This document shows, piece after piece, positions 34,458 through 44,619 of a DNA stretch of 64,000 nucleotides. Positions within the stretch are counted from its first letter, which is position 1. Each line of letters opens with the position of its first letter. Under the pieces are notes generated by a model that saw nothing but the letters and a program-made list of their open reading frames with translations, searched no databases and was not told where the DNA came from. The translations under genes were made by a program, and so were the position numbers. Source of the stretch: JAKPAM01 sp047601745. Its GTDB lineage: Bacteria > Pseudomonadota > Gammaproteobacteria > Burkholderiales > Burkholderiaceae_E. The DNA lies in assembly GCA_047601745.1 (NCBI GenBank), contig JASGIS010000001.1, positions 2,542,001 through 2,606,000 on the forward strand, in the 5' to 3' direction.

Positions 34458-35147
34458 TCAGCGCCGCGCGTCGTCGAGCAGTCGCGTCGTCCGCTCGAAG
34501 GCCAGCGCCGACGCGGCCTCGTCGAACGGCGGATGGCCGTTGCGGTCGAAGCCATGGCCGGCCTGCGGGTAGTCGTGGATCGCGACGTTGGCGCGGCCGG
34601 CCAGCGTCCGCTTGACCGCGTCGACGGTCTCGGCCGGCACCCACGGATCGCGCCCGCCGAAATGGAACAGCGCCGGCTTGTCGAGCCGCGCCAGTTCGTC
34701 CAGGTGCTGGTCGAACTTGACGCCGTAGTACGACACGATCGCGTCGACCGGCTCGCGCACGCCCGCCAGGGCCGCCAGCCGTCCGCCCAGGCAATAGCCG
34801 ATGACGCCGACCACCGCCTGCTCGCCGAGCGTGCGGCGCAGCGTGCGGGCGATCTGGCCGATGTCGCCGACGACCGCGTCGACGTCGACCGCTTCGCCCT
34901 GCGCGCGCGCCGGATCGGGCTGGTCGTACTCGTAATGCGCGCCGGGCCGCTGGCGCCAGAACAGGTCGGGAACGAGCACCGTGTAGCCGCGCGCGGCATG
35001 GCGCTCGGCGACGCCGCGTACCCATCGGTTGACGTTGTAGACCTCGGGCAGGACGATCAGGCCGCGTCCGTTCGGTGATGCGGGGACGGCCCGGAAGGCC
35101 TGGAAGCTTCGGCCGTCGAGGGCCTCGATCGAAATCGTATCGGTCAT
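34458..35147 (-). CDS. Dienelactone hydrolase family protein
   Basis: A 229-residue alpha/beta hydrolase with the dienelactone hydrolase triad: nucleophile C119 in GYCLGG, D167 in GGRDPW and H198 in AGHGF, plus the conserved E35 (LPEVYNVN). The family opens dienelactones in chlorocatechol breakdown or acts on related esters. No catechol genes are nearby, so the substrate is unclear. It is cytoplasmic with no signal peptide. The start follows a short A+T-richer leader; it is convergent with the dehydrogenase-like gene 30 bases away. Confidence 0.88.
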   Translation of the reverse strand: MTDTISIEALDGRSFQAFRAVPASPNGRGLIVLPEVYNVNRWVRGVAERHAARGYTVLVPDLFWRQRPGAHYEYDQPDPARAQGEAVDVDAVVGDIGQIARTLRRTLGEQAVVGVIGYCLGGRLAALAGVREPVDAIVSYYGVKFDQHLDELARLDKPALFHFGGRDPWVPAETVDAVKRTLAGRANVAIHDYPQAGHGFDRNGHPPFDEAASALAFERTTRLLDDARR

Positions 35148-35226
35148 TCGCGTGCGCTCCTGCGCGTCGATCGGTGAGTGAGCGTGCCGCTCGCGAGCGA
35201 GCGGCGTCCTACCAAGCTAAGCGATG

Positions 35227-35258
35227 AGGAGATCGTCGATCAAAGACGAAAATCTCCT
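35227..35258. promoter_or_regulatory. Inverted repeat in the intergenic region before the orphan LivG gene
   Basis: AGGAGAT (35227-35233) and ATCTCCT (35252-35258) are perfect complements with 18 bases between, inside an A+T-rich stretch that continues to a possible -10 (tactataa, 35273-35280). It lies between the divergent hydrolase (35147) and ATPase (35367) starts. It could be an operator for either. Confidence 0.35.
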
Positions 35259-35366
35259 ATCGAAGCCAGAAAATACTATAAGTTCAGGCCGTTCGCCGGC
35301 GGCCCCGCGCGGATATGATCGGTTCCCTCGCCATTTCGGCATCGACATATCGCAAGCAGGGTAAGC

Positions 35367-36188
35367 ATGAATGCCATTGCACTAAGCGAGTCGTCATATA
35401 TTCGCCGTCATCGATCGACGAAAACGTTCGCCGCGTTGTCGCTGCAAGGCGTCGGGCGTCGCTTCGGCGCCGTCGCGGCCGTCTCCGACGTCACGCTGTC
35501 GCTGGGCCGCAATCCGGTCACCGGCCTGGTCGGACCCAACGGCGCCGGCAAGACGACGCTGTTCAACCTGATCACCGGCACCCTGCGTCCGGGCAAGGGC
35601 GCGATCGATTTCGACGGCGTCTCGCTGGTCGGCCGCGACCCGGGCGACGTCGCCCGGCTCGGCGTGATCCGCAGTTTCCAGTCGCCGTCGCTGCTGCCGG
35701 GCGTCAGCGTCGTCGATCATCTGTACCAGGCCGCGCTGATGCGTCACGTCCGCAAGCCGTGGGCGCTGCTGCACGCGCGCCGTCACGATCGCGAGCGCGC
35801 GGCACGCGAGCAAGCTCGCAACGTGCTCGCGTTCGCGGGTCTGAAGGAGGTCGCCGGCACGGCGGCGGATACGCTGCCTTATGGCCTGCAGAAGATCGTC
35901 GGGCTGGCGCTCGCGCTGGCCGCGCGGCCGAGGCTGCTGCTGGCCGACGAACCGGCCGCGGGCCTGAACGGCGCCGAGACACTGCGGATGACGGCGCTGC
36001 TGCAGGCGATCAGCGTCGAACTGGCGGTACCGCTGGTCGTCATCGAGCACGACATGCGGCTGATCATGACGATCAGCGACCGCATCGTCGCGATGGCTGC
36101 CGGGCGCGTCATCGCCGACGGGCCGCCGCGAGAGGTCCGCGACGATCCGGTGTTCATCGAAGCCTATCTCGGTCGCAAGGCGGCCTGA
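35367..36188 (+). CDS. ABC transporter ATP-binding protein (LivG-like), orphan pair
   Basis: A 273-residue HAAT-family ATPase. Walker A GPNGAGKT is at 56-63, the signature LPYGLQKIVGLALAL is the LivG variant form, Walker B is LLLADEPAAGL and the switch is VVIEHD. The first ~22 residues precede the usual LivG start. Its TGA shares one base with the next ATG (TGATG). Unlike the cassette at 7.6-12.4 kb, no permease or binding protein lies on either side; the pair must serve membrane subunits encoded elsewhere or be a relic. Confidence 0.9.
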   Translation: MNAIALSESSYIRRHRSTKTFAALSLQGVGRRFGAVAAVSDVTLSLGRNPVTGLVGPNGAGKTTLFNLITGTLRPGKGAIDFDGVSLVGRDPGDVARLGVIRSFQSPSLLPGVSVVDHLYQAALMRHVRKPWALLHARRHDRERAAREQARNVLAFAGLKEVAGTAADTLPYGLQKIVGLALALAARPRLLLADEPAAGLNGAETLRMTALLQAISVELAVPLVVIEHDMRLIMTISDRIVAMAAGRVIADGPPREVRDDPVFIEAYLGRKAA

Positions 36189-36892
36189 TGCTGCGTCTCG
36201 ACCGAGTGGGTGTGCGCTATGGGCCGATCGTCGCGCTGCGCGACGTATCGTTGACGATCACCCGCGGCAGCGTCACCGCGATCGTCGGCGCCAACGGCGC
36301 CGGCAAGTCGACGCTGCTGAAGGCGATCGTCGGCCTGGTGCCGCTCGCGGCCGGCCGCCTCGCGCTCGACGATCGCGACCTGGCCGGCTGGCCGACCGAG
36401 CGCCGCGTCGCGGCCGGTATCGCCCTGTCGCCCGAAGGGCGTCGCCTGTTCGCGGACATGAGCGTGCAGCACAACCTGGTGGTCGGAGCCGCGCGGCGCG
36501 ACGACCGCGCCGCCGTGAAGGCCGACCTCGCCCGCGTCTATCGGCTGTTTCCGGCGCTCGCGCACAGGCGGCGAAGTCTCGGACGCCACCTGTCGGGCGG
36601 CGAGCAGCAGATGTGCGCGATCGGTCGCGCGCTGATGGCAGCGCCGCGCTTGCTGCTGCTCGACGAGCCGACGCTGGGCCTGGCGCCGGCGGTGATCGAC
36701 GACCTCGGCGCGGCGATCCGCGAGATCGCCGCGCAGGGCGTGACGATCGTGCTGGTCGAGCAGAACTCGCGCTGGGCGCTGTCGCTGGCGCAGGCAGGAC
36801 ACGTTCTGGAGAGCGGTGGCGTGGCGTTGTCGGCGCCCGCTGCCGCGCTGCTGGAGGACCCGCGCGTCGCGCGGGCTTACCTGGGATCTTGA
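36188..36892 (+). CDS. ABC transporter ATP-binding protein (LivF-like), orphan pair
   Basis: A 234-residue second ATPase of the orphan HAAT pair. Walker A GANGAGKS is at 34-41, the signature LSGGEQQMCAIGRAL, Walker B LLLLDEPTLGL, and the LivF-type VLVEQNSRWAL switch. All catalytic motifs are intact. Coupled to the LivG-like gene by a one-base overlap, and followed 40 bases later by the YdhR-like gene on the same strand. Confidence 0.9.
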   Translation: MLRLDRVGVRYGPIVALRDVSLTITRGSVTAIVGANGAGKSTLLKAIVGLVPLAAGRLALDDRDLAGWPTERRVAAGIALSPEGRRLFADMSVQHNLVVGAARRDDRAAVKADLARVYRLFPALAHRRRSLGRHLSGGEQQMCAIGRALMAAPRLLLLDEPTLGLAPAVIDDLGAAIREIAAQGVTIVLVEQNSRWALSLAQAGHVLESGGVALSAPAAALLEDPRVARAYLGS

Positions 36893-36932
36893 TCGACGCG
36901 ATCCGGTCCCTCAACCCATGGAGGCGTTTGCG

Positions 36933-37247
36933 ATGCCCGTCATTCTTCAAGTGAACTACATCCCCAGCGAACAGCAGCAGGCGCTGCCGGTCGACGCGAG
37001 GCTCGAGTCGGCGCACAGGATCGCCGAACTGCCGGGCTTTCGCTGGAAGGTCTGGATCCGCAGCGCCGATCCGGTGCGGCGCGGCGGCATCTACCTGTTC
37101 GACGACCTGCCGTCGGCGCTGGGCTGGGGCCGCGAGGTCGAGCAGCGGCTGTCGGCCGGCGGTGGCCGCGACATCGAGATCCGCTATTTCGACGTCGATC
37201 CGGAGCCGAGCCGCATCACGCAGGCGCCGCTGGGAGAGAACCCGTGA
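36933..37247 (+). CDS. YdhR family putative monooxygenase
   Basis: A 104-residue ferredoxin-like (ABM-fold) protein. It matches YdhR throughout: an N-terminal strand ILQVNY, then PGFRWKVWIRS, GGIYLFDDLPSALGW and a C-terminal YFDVDPEPSRITQAPL. YdhR proteins are thought to be small monooxygenases or ligand-binding dimers; the substrate is unknown. The start ATG is eight bases after GGAGG; an in-frame ATG at 36918 contains that site. Its stop codon lies inside the structured repeat that precedes the next gene. Confidence 0.82.
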   Translation: MPVILQVNYIPSEQQQALPVDARLESAHRIAELPGFRWKVWIRSADPVRRGGIYLFDDLPSALGWGREVEQRLSAGGGRDIEIRYFDVDPEPSRITQAPLGENP

Positions 37248-37316
37248 GCGAATCATCCTCGCCCGCTCGTCACGCCATGACGCCGCCGCCCGGGCGTGGC
37301 CGGCTCGTTCACAGGT
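37240..37316 (+). promoter_or_regulatory. Predicted structured leader, copy 2, upstream of the nitroreductase-like gene
   Basis: The second copy of the element at 22307-22385. The closing stem is longer here (37240-37251 with 37305-37316: eleven pairs, one of them G-T, and a single mismatch). The inner stem CGCCCG/CGGGCG is at 37260-37265 / 37291-37296, and a small hairpin GTCA/TGAC lies within it. CGAATCATCC and CGCTCGTCACGC are shared with copy 1. It overlaps the YdhR stop codon and ends 15 bases before the next ATG, just upstream of a gagggggc ribosome-binding site. Confidence 0.5.
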
Positions 37317-37331
37317 TCTGAGGGGGCTGCG

Positions 37332-38642
37332 ATGTCGGATTCCGATTCGATCGACAGGCGGCGCCAGCTCGACAGCCTGTCGAGCTTCTCGCTGCTCGAC
37401 GCGCTGTTCGGCCGGCGCTCGCGCCGCTTCGGCGTCGGCATGGCGATTCCCGACGGGCCGCTCGCCTATCGGTCGTCGAAGTCGCCGCAGCCGCTCAGCG
37501 AGCTGGAGCGCACGCTGCTGATCGCGGCGGGCGCCGGCATCAGCGGCTGGAACCTGGGCATCCCGTACACGGCCAGCGGCAAGGCGGACAGCGGATGCCA
37601 CTACACGGTCAGGCCGATCGGCCGCACTTACCCGAGCGGCGCGGCGACGCACGGCTCGGAGATGCTGGTCACCGACGACTCGGGTATGTACCTGACGCGG
37701 TTCCGCGAACTGGACGCGGCGCGGATCCGCGAGTACCAGGGGCCGGATGACCTGCCGCGGCTCGTCGATTTCCTGCGCGAGCATATCGTGCGGATCTCCG
37801 ATCGGCGCGTCGAGATCCCGCGCGAGGCGCCGCATCTGTCGGCGCACAATCGCTGGGTCGCGAACCGGCCCGGTTCGACGCTGTTCTTTCCGATCGCCGA
37901 CCAGGTCGAGTCGCTGCTGAACCAGTTGTGGATACGCAGCAGCGAGGGCGCGCCGGTCATCGAGCCGAAATCGGGCCGGCTGCTGGGCAATCCGCAGCCG
38001 CTGATCGACGGCGGTGTGCTGCGCGTCGATCGGGCCGTGTCGCTGGCGCTGCTCGAGAATAACTCGCGCAACAGCACGACGTCCGAACTGGCGATCGCCA
38101 GCTACAACATCCATCTGCTGCTGCAGGCCTTCGGCCTCGGCGGCTGGCTGTTCTCGGGCATCAACCCGCTGAGCCTGTTCGGCGCGTACGCCGAGCAGGG
38201 CATCGCCGGTTTCGGCTTTCGCTTCGCGTCACGGGCCGACTGGGCGGCGCCGAATCCGGTCGGTCTCGACGGGCTGTTCGAACCGCTGATACCGCCCTAT
38301 GTATCGGACATGCGCGAAGCGGCGCAGCGTTTCGTCGATCGCAAGTTCGGCCCGCGCGGCAATCATTCGCCGCAGCGGCCCGGTCCTTATGTCGACAACG
38401 CCGCCGTCAAGGCCGCGATCGAACGGCCGTCGCCGGCGTTCGTCGATTATTTCGCTTCGCTGGTGCAGGACATCCACGACACTTACGGCCGCTTTCCGGC
38501 GACGATCCCGTCGATCGGGCTGGCCACTTATACGCAGGCCCACCACATCGATCTGGACTTCTACGATCGCTTCTACGGCGAGGGCGCTTACCTGCCGACG
38601 CACGCCGCGCACCAGTGCGTCTGGCATCCGCGGTCGGCATGA
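37332..38642 (+). CDS. Nitroreductase-superfamily-like protein, large, function unknown
   Basis: A 436-residue soluble protein. The N-terminal RRSRRFGVGM resembles the FMN-binding RRSxR of nitroreductases, LSELERTLLIAAGAGISGWN the following helix, and AIASYNIHLLLQAFGLGGWL (~255-274) the second flavin-contact helix, so a flavin oxidoreductase fold is likely. The length is about twice that of ordinary nitroreductases. The C-terminal ~70 residues (QAHHIDLDFYDRFYGEG, then HAAHQCVWHP) are His/Asp/Tyr-rich and could bind a metal. A good ribosome-binding site precedes the ATG. The preceding structured repeat is shared with hutI. No precise function is proposed. Confidence 0.6.
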   Translation: MSDSDSIDRRRQLDSLSSFSLLDALFGRRSRRFGVGMAIPDGPLAYRSSKSPQPLSELERTLLIAAGAGISGWNLGIPYTASGKADSGCHYTVRPIGRTYPSGAATHGSEMLVTDDSGMYLTRFRELDAARIREYQGPDDLPRLVDFLREHIVRISDRRVEIPREAPHLSAHNRWVANRPGSTLFFPIADQVESLLNQLWIRSSEGAPVIEPKSGRLLGNPQPLIDGGVLRVDRAVSLALLENNSRNSTTSELAIASYNIHLLLQAFGLGGWLFSGINPLSLFGAYAEQGIAGFGFRFASRADWAAPNPVGLDGLFEPLIPPYVSDMREAAQRFVDRKFGPRGNHSPQRPGPYVDNAAVKAAIERPSPAFVDYFASLVQDIHDTYGRFPATIPSIGLATYTQAHHIDLDFYDRFYGEGAYLPTHAAHQCVWHPRSA

Positions 38643-38785
38643 GTCCTGCCGGTGGGTCGGGATCTACTTCGGCTGGCGTCCCAACCTCGAAACCCGCTTT
38701 GCCCTGCGAGCGCAGCGGGGCGCGGGTAAACAGGCGCGTGGGCTGGAGTTGCTGCGCGAGGCCGTACCGGTGGCGGCCCCGTACG

Positions 38786-39792
38786 TCAAACCAGATGGCA
38801 GGCGACCCAATGTCGCTCGCCAGCCGGCCGCAGCGCCGGCACTTCGTCGCGGCAGCGCGCGGCGGCCAGCGGGCAGCGGTTGTGGAAGCGGCAGCCCGTC
38901 GGCGGGTTCAGCGGGTTGGGCGGATCGCCCTGAAGCAGGATGCGCGGGCGTCGCGCGGCCTGCGGCCGGGCGACGGGCGCGGCCGACACCAGCGCCTGCG
39001 TGTAGGGGTGCAGCGGCGCGCGCCACAGGCTGTCGCGTTCGCCGTGCTCGACGACCTGGCCCAGGTACATCACGGCGATGCGGTCGGACATGTGGTGCAC
39101 GACGCCCAGGTCGTGCGAGATGAACAGGTAGGCGACGCCGAACTCCTCGCGCAAGCCCAGCAGCAGGTTCAGCACCTGCGCGCGCACCGAGACGTCGAGC
39201 GCCGACACGGCCTCGTCGCAGACGATCAGATCGGGCTGCAGCATCAGCGCCCGCGCGATGCCGATGCGCTGGCGCTGCCCGCCGGAGAACTCGTGCGGGT
39301 AGCGCTCGGCCATCTCCGGGCGCAGGCCCACGCGAGCCAGCGCCCAGGCCACGCGCTCGCGCTGCTCGGCCTCGCTGCCGGCCCGGCGCTGTACGATCAG
39401 CGGCTCGCGCAGCGCCCGGCCCACGGTCAGCCGAGGGTTGAGCGAGGCATAAGGGTCCTGGAACACCATCTGCAGCCGGGCGCGCAGGCCGCGCAGCGCG
39501 GCGCCGCCCGCCTCGGTCAGATCCTCGCCGTCGAACGACAGCCGGCCCGAGGTGAGCGGCGTCAGGCGCAGTGCGACGCGCGCCACCGTCGATTTGCCGC
39601 AGCCGCTTTCGCCGACCAGTCCCAGCGTCTCGCCGCGCGCCACGTGCAGCGCCACGCCATCGAGCGCATGCACGGTGCCGCCGGCCGAAGGGTAGTGCTT
39701 GACCGCTTGGCTCAGTTGCAGCAACGGCCGCTCATCGGCGGATCCGCGGGTGGATTCGGGGGCCGGCCGGGCGACGTGTTCCGTCATCGCGT

Positions 39793-39796
<4 letters not shown>
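38786..39796 (-). CDS. Peptide/opine ABC transporter ATP-binding protein (DppF-like)
   Basis: A 336-residue ATPase, last gene of the five-gene peptide-type (Dpp/Opp) operon. Walker A is GESGCGKS (~59-66), then the MVFQDPYASLNPR Q-loop, signature FSGGQRQRIGIARAL and Walker B DLIVCDEAVSALD. The C-terminal oligopeptide-family domain with Cys residues (GCRFHNRCPLAAARC), which binds an iron-sulfur cluster in some homologues, is present. Its start overlaps the DppD-like stop (39793-39796). The 38643-38785 gap holds no gene I can name. Confidence 0.92.
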
Positions 39797-40803
<1,007 letters not shown>

Positions 40804-40808
40804 GTCGG

Positions 40809-41714
40809 CTACCTCCGACGCAGATGGGGATTGAGCGCGTCGTTCAGCCCCTCGCCCAGCAGGCTGAAGGCGAGCACGGTGATGATGATCGCCAGCCCCG
40901 GCAGGCCGCAGATGTACCAGGCGTCCACCACCTGCTCGCGGCCGATGCCGATCAGCGTGCCCCAGCTCATCACGTTGGGGTCGCCCAGGCCCAGGAAGGC
41001 CAGCGCCGCCTCGGTCTGGATGGCGTGGGCCACCGACAGGGTGGACACCACCACCACCGGGGGCAGCGCATTCGGCAGGATCTGCGTGAGGATCAGCCGC
41101 GCGTGGCCCATGCCGATCGTGCGTCCGGCCAGCACGAACTCGCGCTCGCGCAGTTGCAGGAACTCCGAGCGCACGAGCCGCGCCGTCGGCGGCCACGAAA
41201 CGATGCCGATCGCGAACACGGCCGTGGCCACCGAAGGTTTGAACAGTGCCACCAGCACCACGGCCAGCACGAAGTTCGGCACCGTCTGGAACAGCTCGAT
41301 CACGCGCAGCAGCACCGCGTCGACCCAGCCCCGGTAATAGCCGGCCAGCGCGCCGATGGCGATGCCCACGCAGGCCGAGATCACGGTGCTGACCAGGCCG
41401 ATGAGCAGCGATACGCCCGCGCCGGAGACCAGGCCGGTGGCCAGGTCGCGGCCCATGAAGTCGGTGCCCAGCGGGAAGGCCGGATCCTCGCCGGGCCAGA
41501 GCGTCGGCGATCCGGCCATCTCCCACGGGTCGCCGGGAAAGACGAGGCGCCCGAGCGTGGCCGCGGCGATCACCAGCAGCAGCAGCGCCAGCCCCAGCAC
41601 GGCGGAGCGGCTGCGCAGCACGAGGCGGCCGAAGCCGAAGGCCCGTGCCGCCGTTCGCCGCAGCCCGCCGGCGCGGCCGGCCTGGGCATCGCCGCTTTTC
41701 CAGACCTGGCTCAT
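40809..41714 (-). CDS. Peptide/opine ABC transporter permease (DppC-like)
   Basis: A 301-residue inner-membrane permease with about six hydrophobic segments. The LGTDFMGRDLATGLVSGA motif (~83-100) is typical of DppC/OppC, and the EAA loop (REFVLAGRTIGMGHARLILT) contacts the ATPases. It lies 61 bases after the DppB-like gene; that short gap contains no gene. Confidence 0.92.
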   Translation of the reverse strand: MSQVWKSGDAQAGRAGGLRRTAARAFGFGRLVLRSRSAVLGLALLLLVIAAATLGRLVFPGDPWEMAGSPTLWPGEDPAFPLGTDFMGRDLATGLVSGAGVSLLIGLVSTVISACVGIAIGALAGYYRGWVDAVLLRVIELFQTVPNFVLAVVLVALFKPSVATAVFAIGIVSWPPTARLVRSEFLQLREREFVLAGRTIGMGHARLILTQILPNALPPVVVVSTLSVAHAIQTEAALAFLGLGDPNVMSWGTLIGIGREQVVDAWYICGLPGLAIIITVLAFSLLGEGLNDALNPHLRRR

Positions 41715-41775
41715 GGGATGACCTTAGTGCTTCGGCCCGCGCTGCGAGCCGCCTTCGAAATGGCCTGGCGCGGGC

Positions 41776-42801
41776 TCATGCGGGACTCCCGCCGGAGAGC
41801 TGCACGCGCGGGTCTAGCCACGCATAGACCAGGTCCAGCAGCACGTTGATCAGCGTCACCAGGATCGAGCTGAGCAGCAGGATGCCCAGCAGCAGGTTGA
41901 AGTCGCGCGCCATCACGGCCTCGAAGGCCAGGCGCCCGATGCCGGGCCAGTTGAAGACCGACTCCACCAGCACCGCGCCCGACAGCAGCGAGGCCACCTG
42001 GTAACCCACCATCGTGACCAGCGGCAGCAGCGCGTTGCGCAGCGCATGCGCGATCGTGATGCGCCACTCGCTAGCTCCCTTGGCACGGGCGGTGCGGATG
42101 AAGTCCGCCCCGTACAGCTCCAGCATGGCGGTGCGCACCAGCTTGGTGTAGACCGCCAGGTAGAAGGTGGACAGCGTCAGCGCCGGCAGCAGCGCGTGGC
42201 GCGCCACGTCCCAGGCCAGCGCCAGCCCGGCATGGCTGGCGCCCAGGTCCACCATGCCGCCCGAAGGCAGCCAGCCCAATCGGGCCGAGAACAGCACGAT
42301 CGCCATCAGCCCGAGCCAGAAGGTCGGCATCGCATAAGTGACCAGCACGAACACCGACAGCAGGTCGTCGACCCAGCCGTGCACCCGCACGGCCGAGAGC
42401 ACACCCAGCACGACGCCCAGCGCCAGCGCGAACACGATGGCCGCGCCCATCAGCAGCAGCGTGGCCGGCACGCGTTCCATGATCAGGTCGAACACCGGCA
42501 TGTTCTGGCGGAACGACCAGCCCAGGTCCAGCGTGGCGACGTTGACGATGTAGTGCTTGAACTGAACCGCCAGCGACTGGTTCAGCCCGAAGCTCTCGCG
42601 CAGCTCGGCCATGTACTCGGGCGTGGCGGCGCCGGCCTCGCCCGCCAGCACGTCGACGATGTCGCCCGGCGCGGCCTGCAGGATCAGGAAGTTCAGCAGC
42701 GCGATGCCGAACACCACCGGAATCACCTGCAGCAGGCGGCGGCGCAGGAAGCGCGGAAGGGGGCGGCGCAGGAAGTGCAGAAGCGGGCGGATGGCCGGCA
42801 T
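41776..42801 (-). CDS. Peptide/opine ABC transporter permease (DppB-like)
   Basis: A 341-residue permease with about six hydrophobic segments. The N-terminus (RRLLQVIPVVFGIALLNFLI) and the LQAAPGD motif are typical of DppB/OppB; the EAA loop lies around DFIRTARAKGASEWRI, followed by GVLVESVF-type sequence (GAVLVESVFNWPGIG). It is 11 bases downstream of the binding-protein gene and forms the channel with the DppC-like protein. Confidence 0.92.
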   Translation of the reverse strand: MPAIRPLLHFLRRPLPRFLRRRLLQVIPVVFGIALLNFLILQAAPGDIVDVLAGEAGAATPEYMAELRESFGLNQSLAVQFKHYIVNVATLDLGWSFRQNMPVFDLIMERVPATLLLMGAAIVFALALGVVLGVLSAVRVHGWVDDLLSVFVLVTYAMPTFWLGLMAIVLFSARLGWLPSGGMVDLGASHAGLALAWDVARHALLPALTLSTFYLAVYTKLVRTAMLELYGADFIRTARAKGASEWRITIAHALRNALLPLVTMVGYQVASLLSGAVLVESVFNWPGIGRLAFEAVMARDFNLLLGILLLSSILVTLINVLLDLVYAWLDPRVQLSGGSPA

Positions 42802-42812
42802 GCGCGCGTCCG

Positions 42813-44450
42813 TCAGGCTCGGGGTTCCAGCCAGGCGTCGCCGTACGAGGCGAACAGGCCGTCACCCTGCAGCGCGTGCTTGCGCAGCCGCGCGGTGGAG
42901 ACGGTGACCCAGGTCTGCTCGATCAGCTCGATCAAGGGCACGTCCTCCTGCACGATCTGCTGCCATTGTGTGATCAGCGCCTTGCGTCGGGCCTCGTCGG
43001 GCTCGGCGGCGGCGGCCTCCATCACCCGGTCGAGTTCGGGGTTGGAGTAGCCCGAGCCGTTGGTCCAGGGCGCGCCCTTGACGATGTTCCGGGTCCAGTA
43101 CAGGCGCTGCACGCCCAGCGTCGGGTCGGGCAGGCGGTGCAGGCTGGAGGTCATCAGGTCGTAGTCCTGGTCCGTGAAGATGCGGCGCAGGTAAGTGGCG
43201 GTGTCACCGGAGCGCAGCTCGAGATCCACTCCCACGCGCGCCAGCGACTGCTTGAGGAACTCGGCCGAGCGCGGGCCGATGGGGCCGCCGAAGCCGTCGT
43301 AGTCCAGCGTCACCTTCAGGCGCTTGCCGTCGGGGCCTTTCTCGAAGCCGGCTTCCTCCAGCAGCGCCTCGGCGCGCTTAGGGTCGTACGGGTACTTGCG
43401 CACGTCGTCGCTGTAGTAGTTGACCACCGAGGAGGGGATCGGCCCGGTGGCGACCTTGCCGTAGTTCAGGAACACCACCTTGAGCAGCGCGTTCTTGTCG
43501 ATCGCGTGCGCGAAGGCCTGGCGCACGCGCTTGTCCTGGAACTGCGGGCGGCGCACGTTGAACTGCAGCAGGAAGATGGTGGACAGGTAGCGCCCGTCGT
43601 CCAGGTTGATCGTGTACTTCTTCTTGTCGGCGAAGCGGTTCAGGTTGGTCAGCGGAATGATCGAGCCCAGCGCCACGTCGATCTCACCGGCCTCGATGGC
43701 TACCGTCCGCGCAGCCGCGTCGGGGATGAACTTGATCAGCAGCCCGTCCAGGTAGGGCTGCTGCTCGCCGCCCGGGCCGCGGCCCCAGTAGTCCGGGTTG
43801 CGCTCCAGCCGCACGTGGCTGCCGCGCACCCATTCCTTGAAGACGAAGGGGCCGGTGCCGATCGGGGCGTTGTTGACCGGGTTCTTGAGAACGTCCGTGC
43901 CTTCGTAGAGGTGCCTGGGCAGGATCTGCGCGCCGTAGGTGTTGATGTAGTTGAGGATGTAGGGCGCGGGCGAGGACAGCCGCACGATCACCGTCAGCGC
44001 GTCCGGCGTCTCGACTTTCTCCACGTTGGCGAAGGCGGCGCGGCCGAACGGGTGCAGCTTCTTCCACACTTCCGAGAGCGTCCAGGCCACGTCGGCGGAG
44101 GTGAAGGGCTTGCCGTCGTGCCACTTCACGTTCGGCCTCAGCTTGAAGCCGAGGGTCTTGCCGTCCGGGGAGGTCTGCCACGACTCGGCCAGCGCCGGCA
44201 CCGGCTTGAGGTCCAGGTCGTAGCTGAGCAGGCCCTCGAGCACCTTGCTGGAAACCATGCCCACGTTCATCGTGGTCAGGTTGGCGGAGGTGAGCTGCGT
44301 CGGTTCGGGCGCCACCGCCACGTTGAGCACGCCGCCGCGCACCGGCGTCCTGCCGACCGTCTGGGCATGGGCGGAAGGCGCCAGCGGAATGCCCAGAGAG
44401 ACCAGGGCACCGAGGGCGGAAGTGGAGGTGAGCAGATCGCGTCGTTTCAT
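42813..44450 (-). CDS. ABC transporter substrate-binding protein, family 5 (DppA/OppA-like)
   Basis: A 545-residue periplasmic receptor and first gene of the operon. The signal MKRRDLLTSTSALGALVSLG is Tat-like (KRRDLL) with cleavage near AHA|Q (~32). Family 5 landmarks: ESWQTSPDGKTLGFKLRPNVKWHDG (abridged; residues ~95-119), FTSADVAWTL, the GTGPFVFKEW loop (~197) and YWGRGPGG. The ATG start follows a purine stretch (cctccg on the plus strand). The ligand is unknown. Confidence 0.92.
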   Translation of the reverse strand: MKRRDLLTSTSALGALVSLGIPLAPSAHAQTVGRTPVRGGVLNVAVAPEPTQLTSANLTTMNVGMVSSKVLEGLLSYDLDLKPVPALAESWQTSPDGKTLGFKLRPNVKWHDGKPFTSADVAWTLSEVWKKLHPFGRAAFANVEKVETPDALTVIVRLSSPAPYILNYINTYGAQILPRHLYEGTDVLKNPVNNAPIGTGPFVFKEWVRGSHVRLERNPDYWGRGPGGEQQPYLDGLLIKFIPDAAARTVAIEAGEIDVALGSIIPLTNLNRFADKKKYTINLDDGRYLSTIFLLQFNVRRPQFQDKRVRQAFAHAIDKNALLKVVFLNYGKVATGPIPSSVVNYYSDDVRKYPYDPKRAEALLEEAGFEKGPDGKRLKVTLDYDGFGGPIGPRSAEFLKQSLARVGVDLELRSGDTATYLRRIFTDQDYDLMTSSLHRLPDPTLGVQRLYWTRNIVKGAPWTNGSGYSNPELDRVMEAAAAEPDEARRKALITQWQQIVQEDVPLIELIEQTWVTVSTARLRKHALQGDGLFASYGDAWLEPRA

Positions 44451-44619
44451 CGGAGGGTGTTGCTTGCGGGGTAATCGGGATCGGGAGATGGCGTGGCCGA
44501 TGGATGCTCGAGCGCTCGCGCCGCGTGGTGCTGCCGCAGGATCGGCGCCACGCCGTTCACGAAGATCCGCACTGTGAGGCATGCCGTGCCAGCGGGGAAC
44601 GAAGCTTTTCGCCGATCGA

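Noticed and set aside
38643..38785. Possible C-terminal gene remnant (frame reading GIYFGWRPNLETRFALRAQR)
   Set aside because: It is too short, has no start and shows no recognisable family; it is noted only as the edge of the accessory block.
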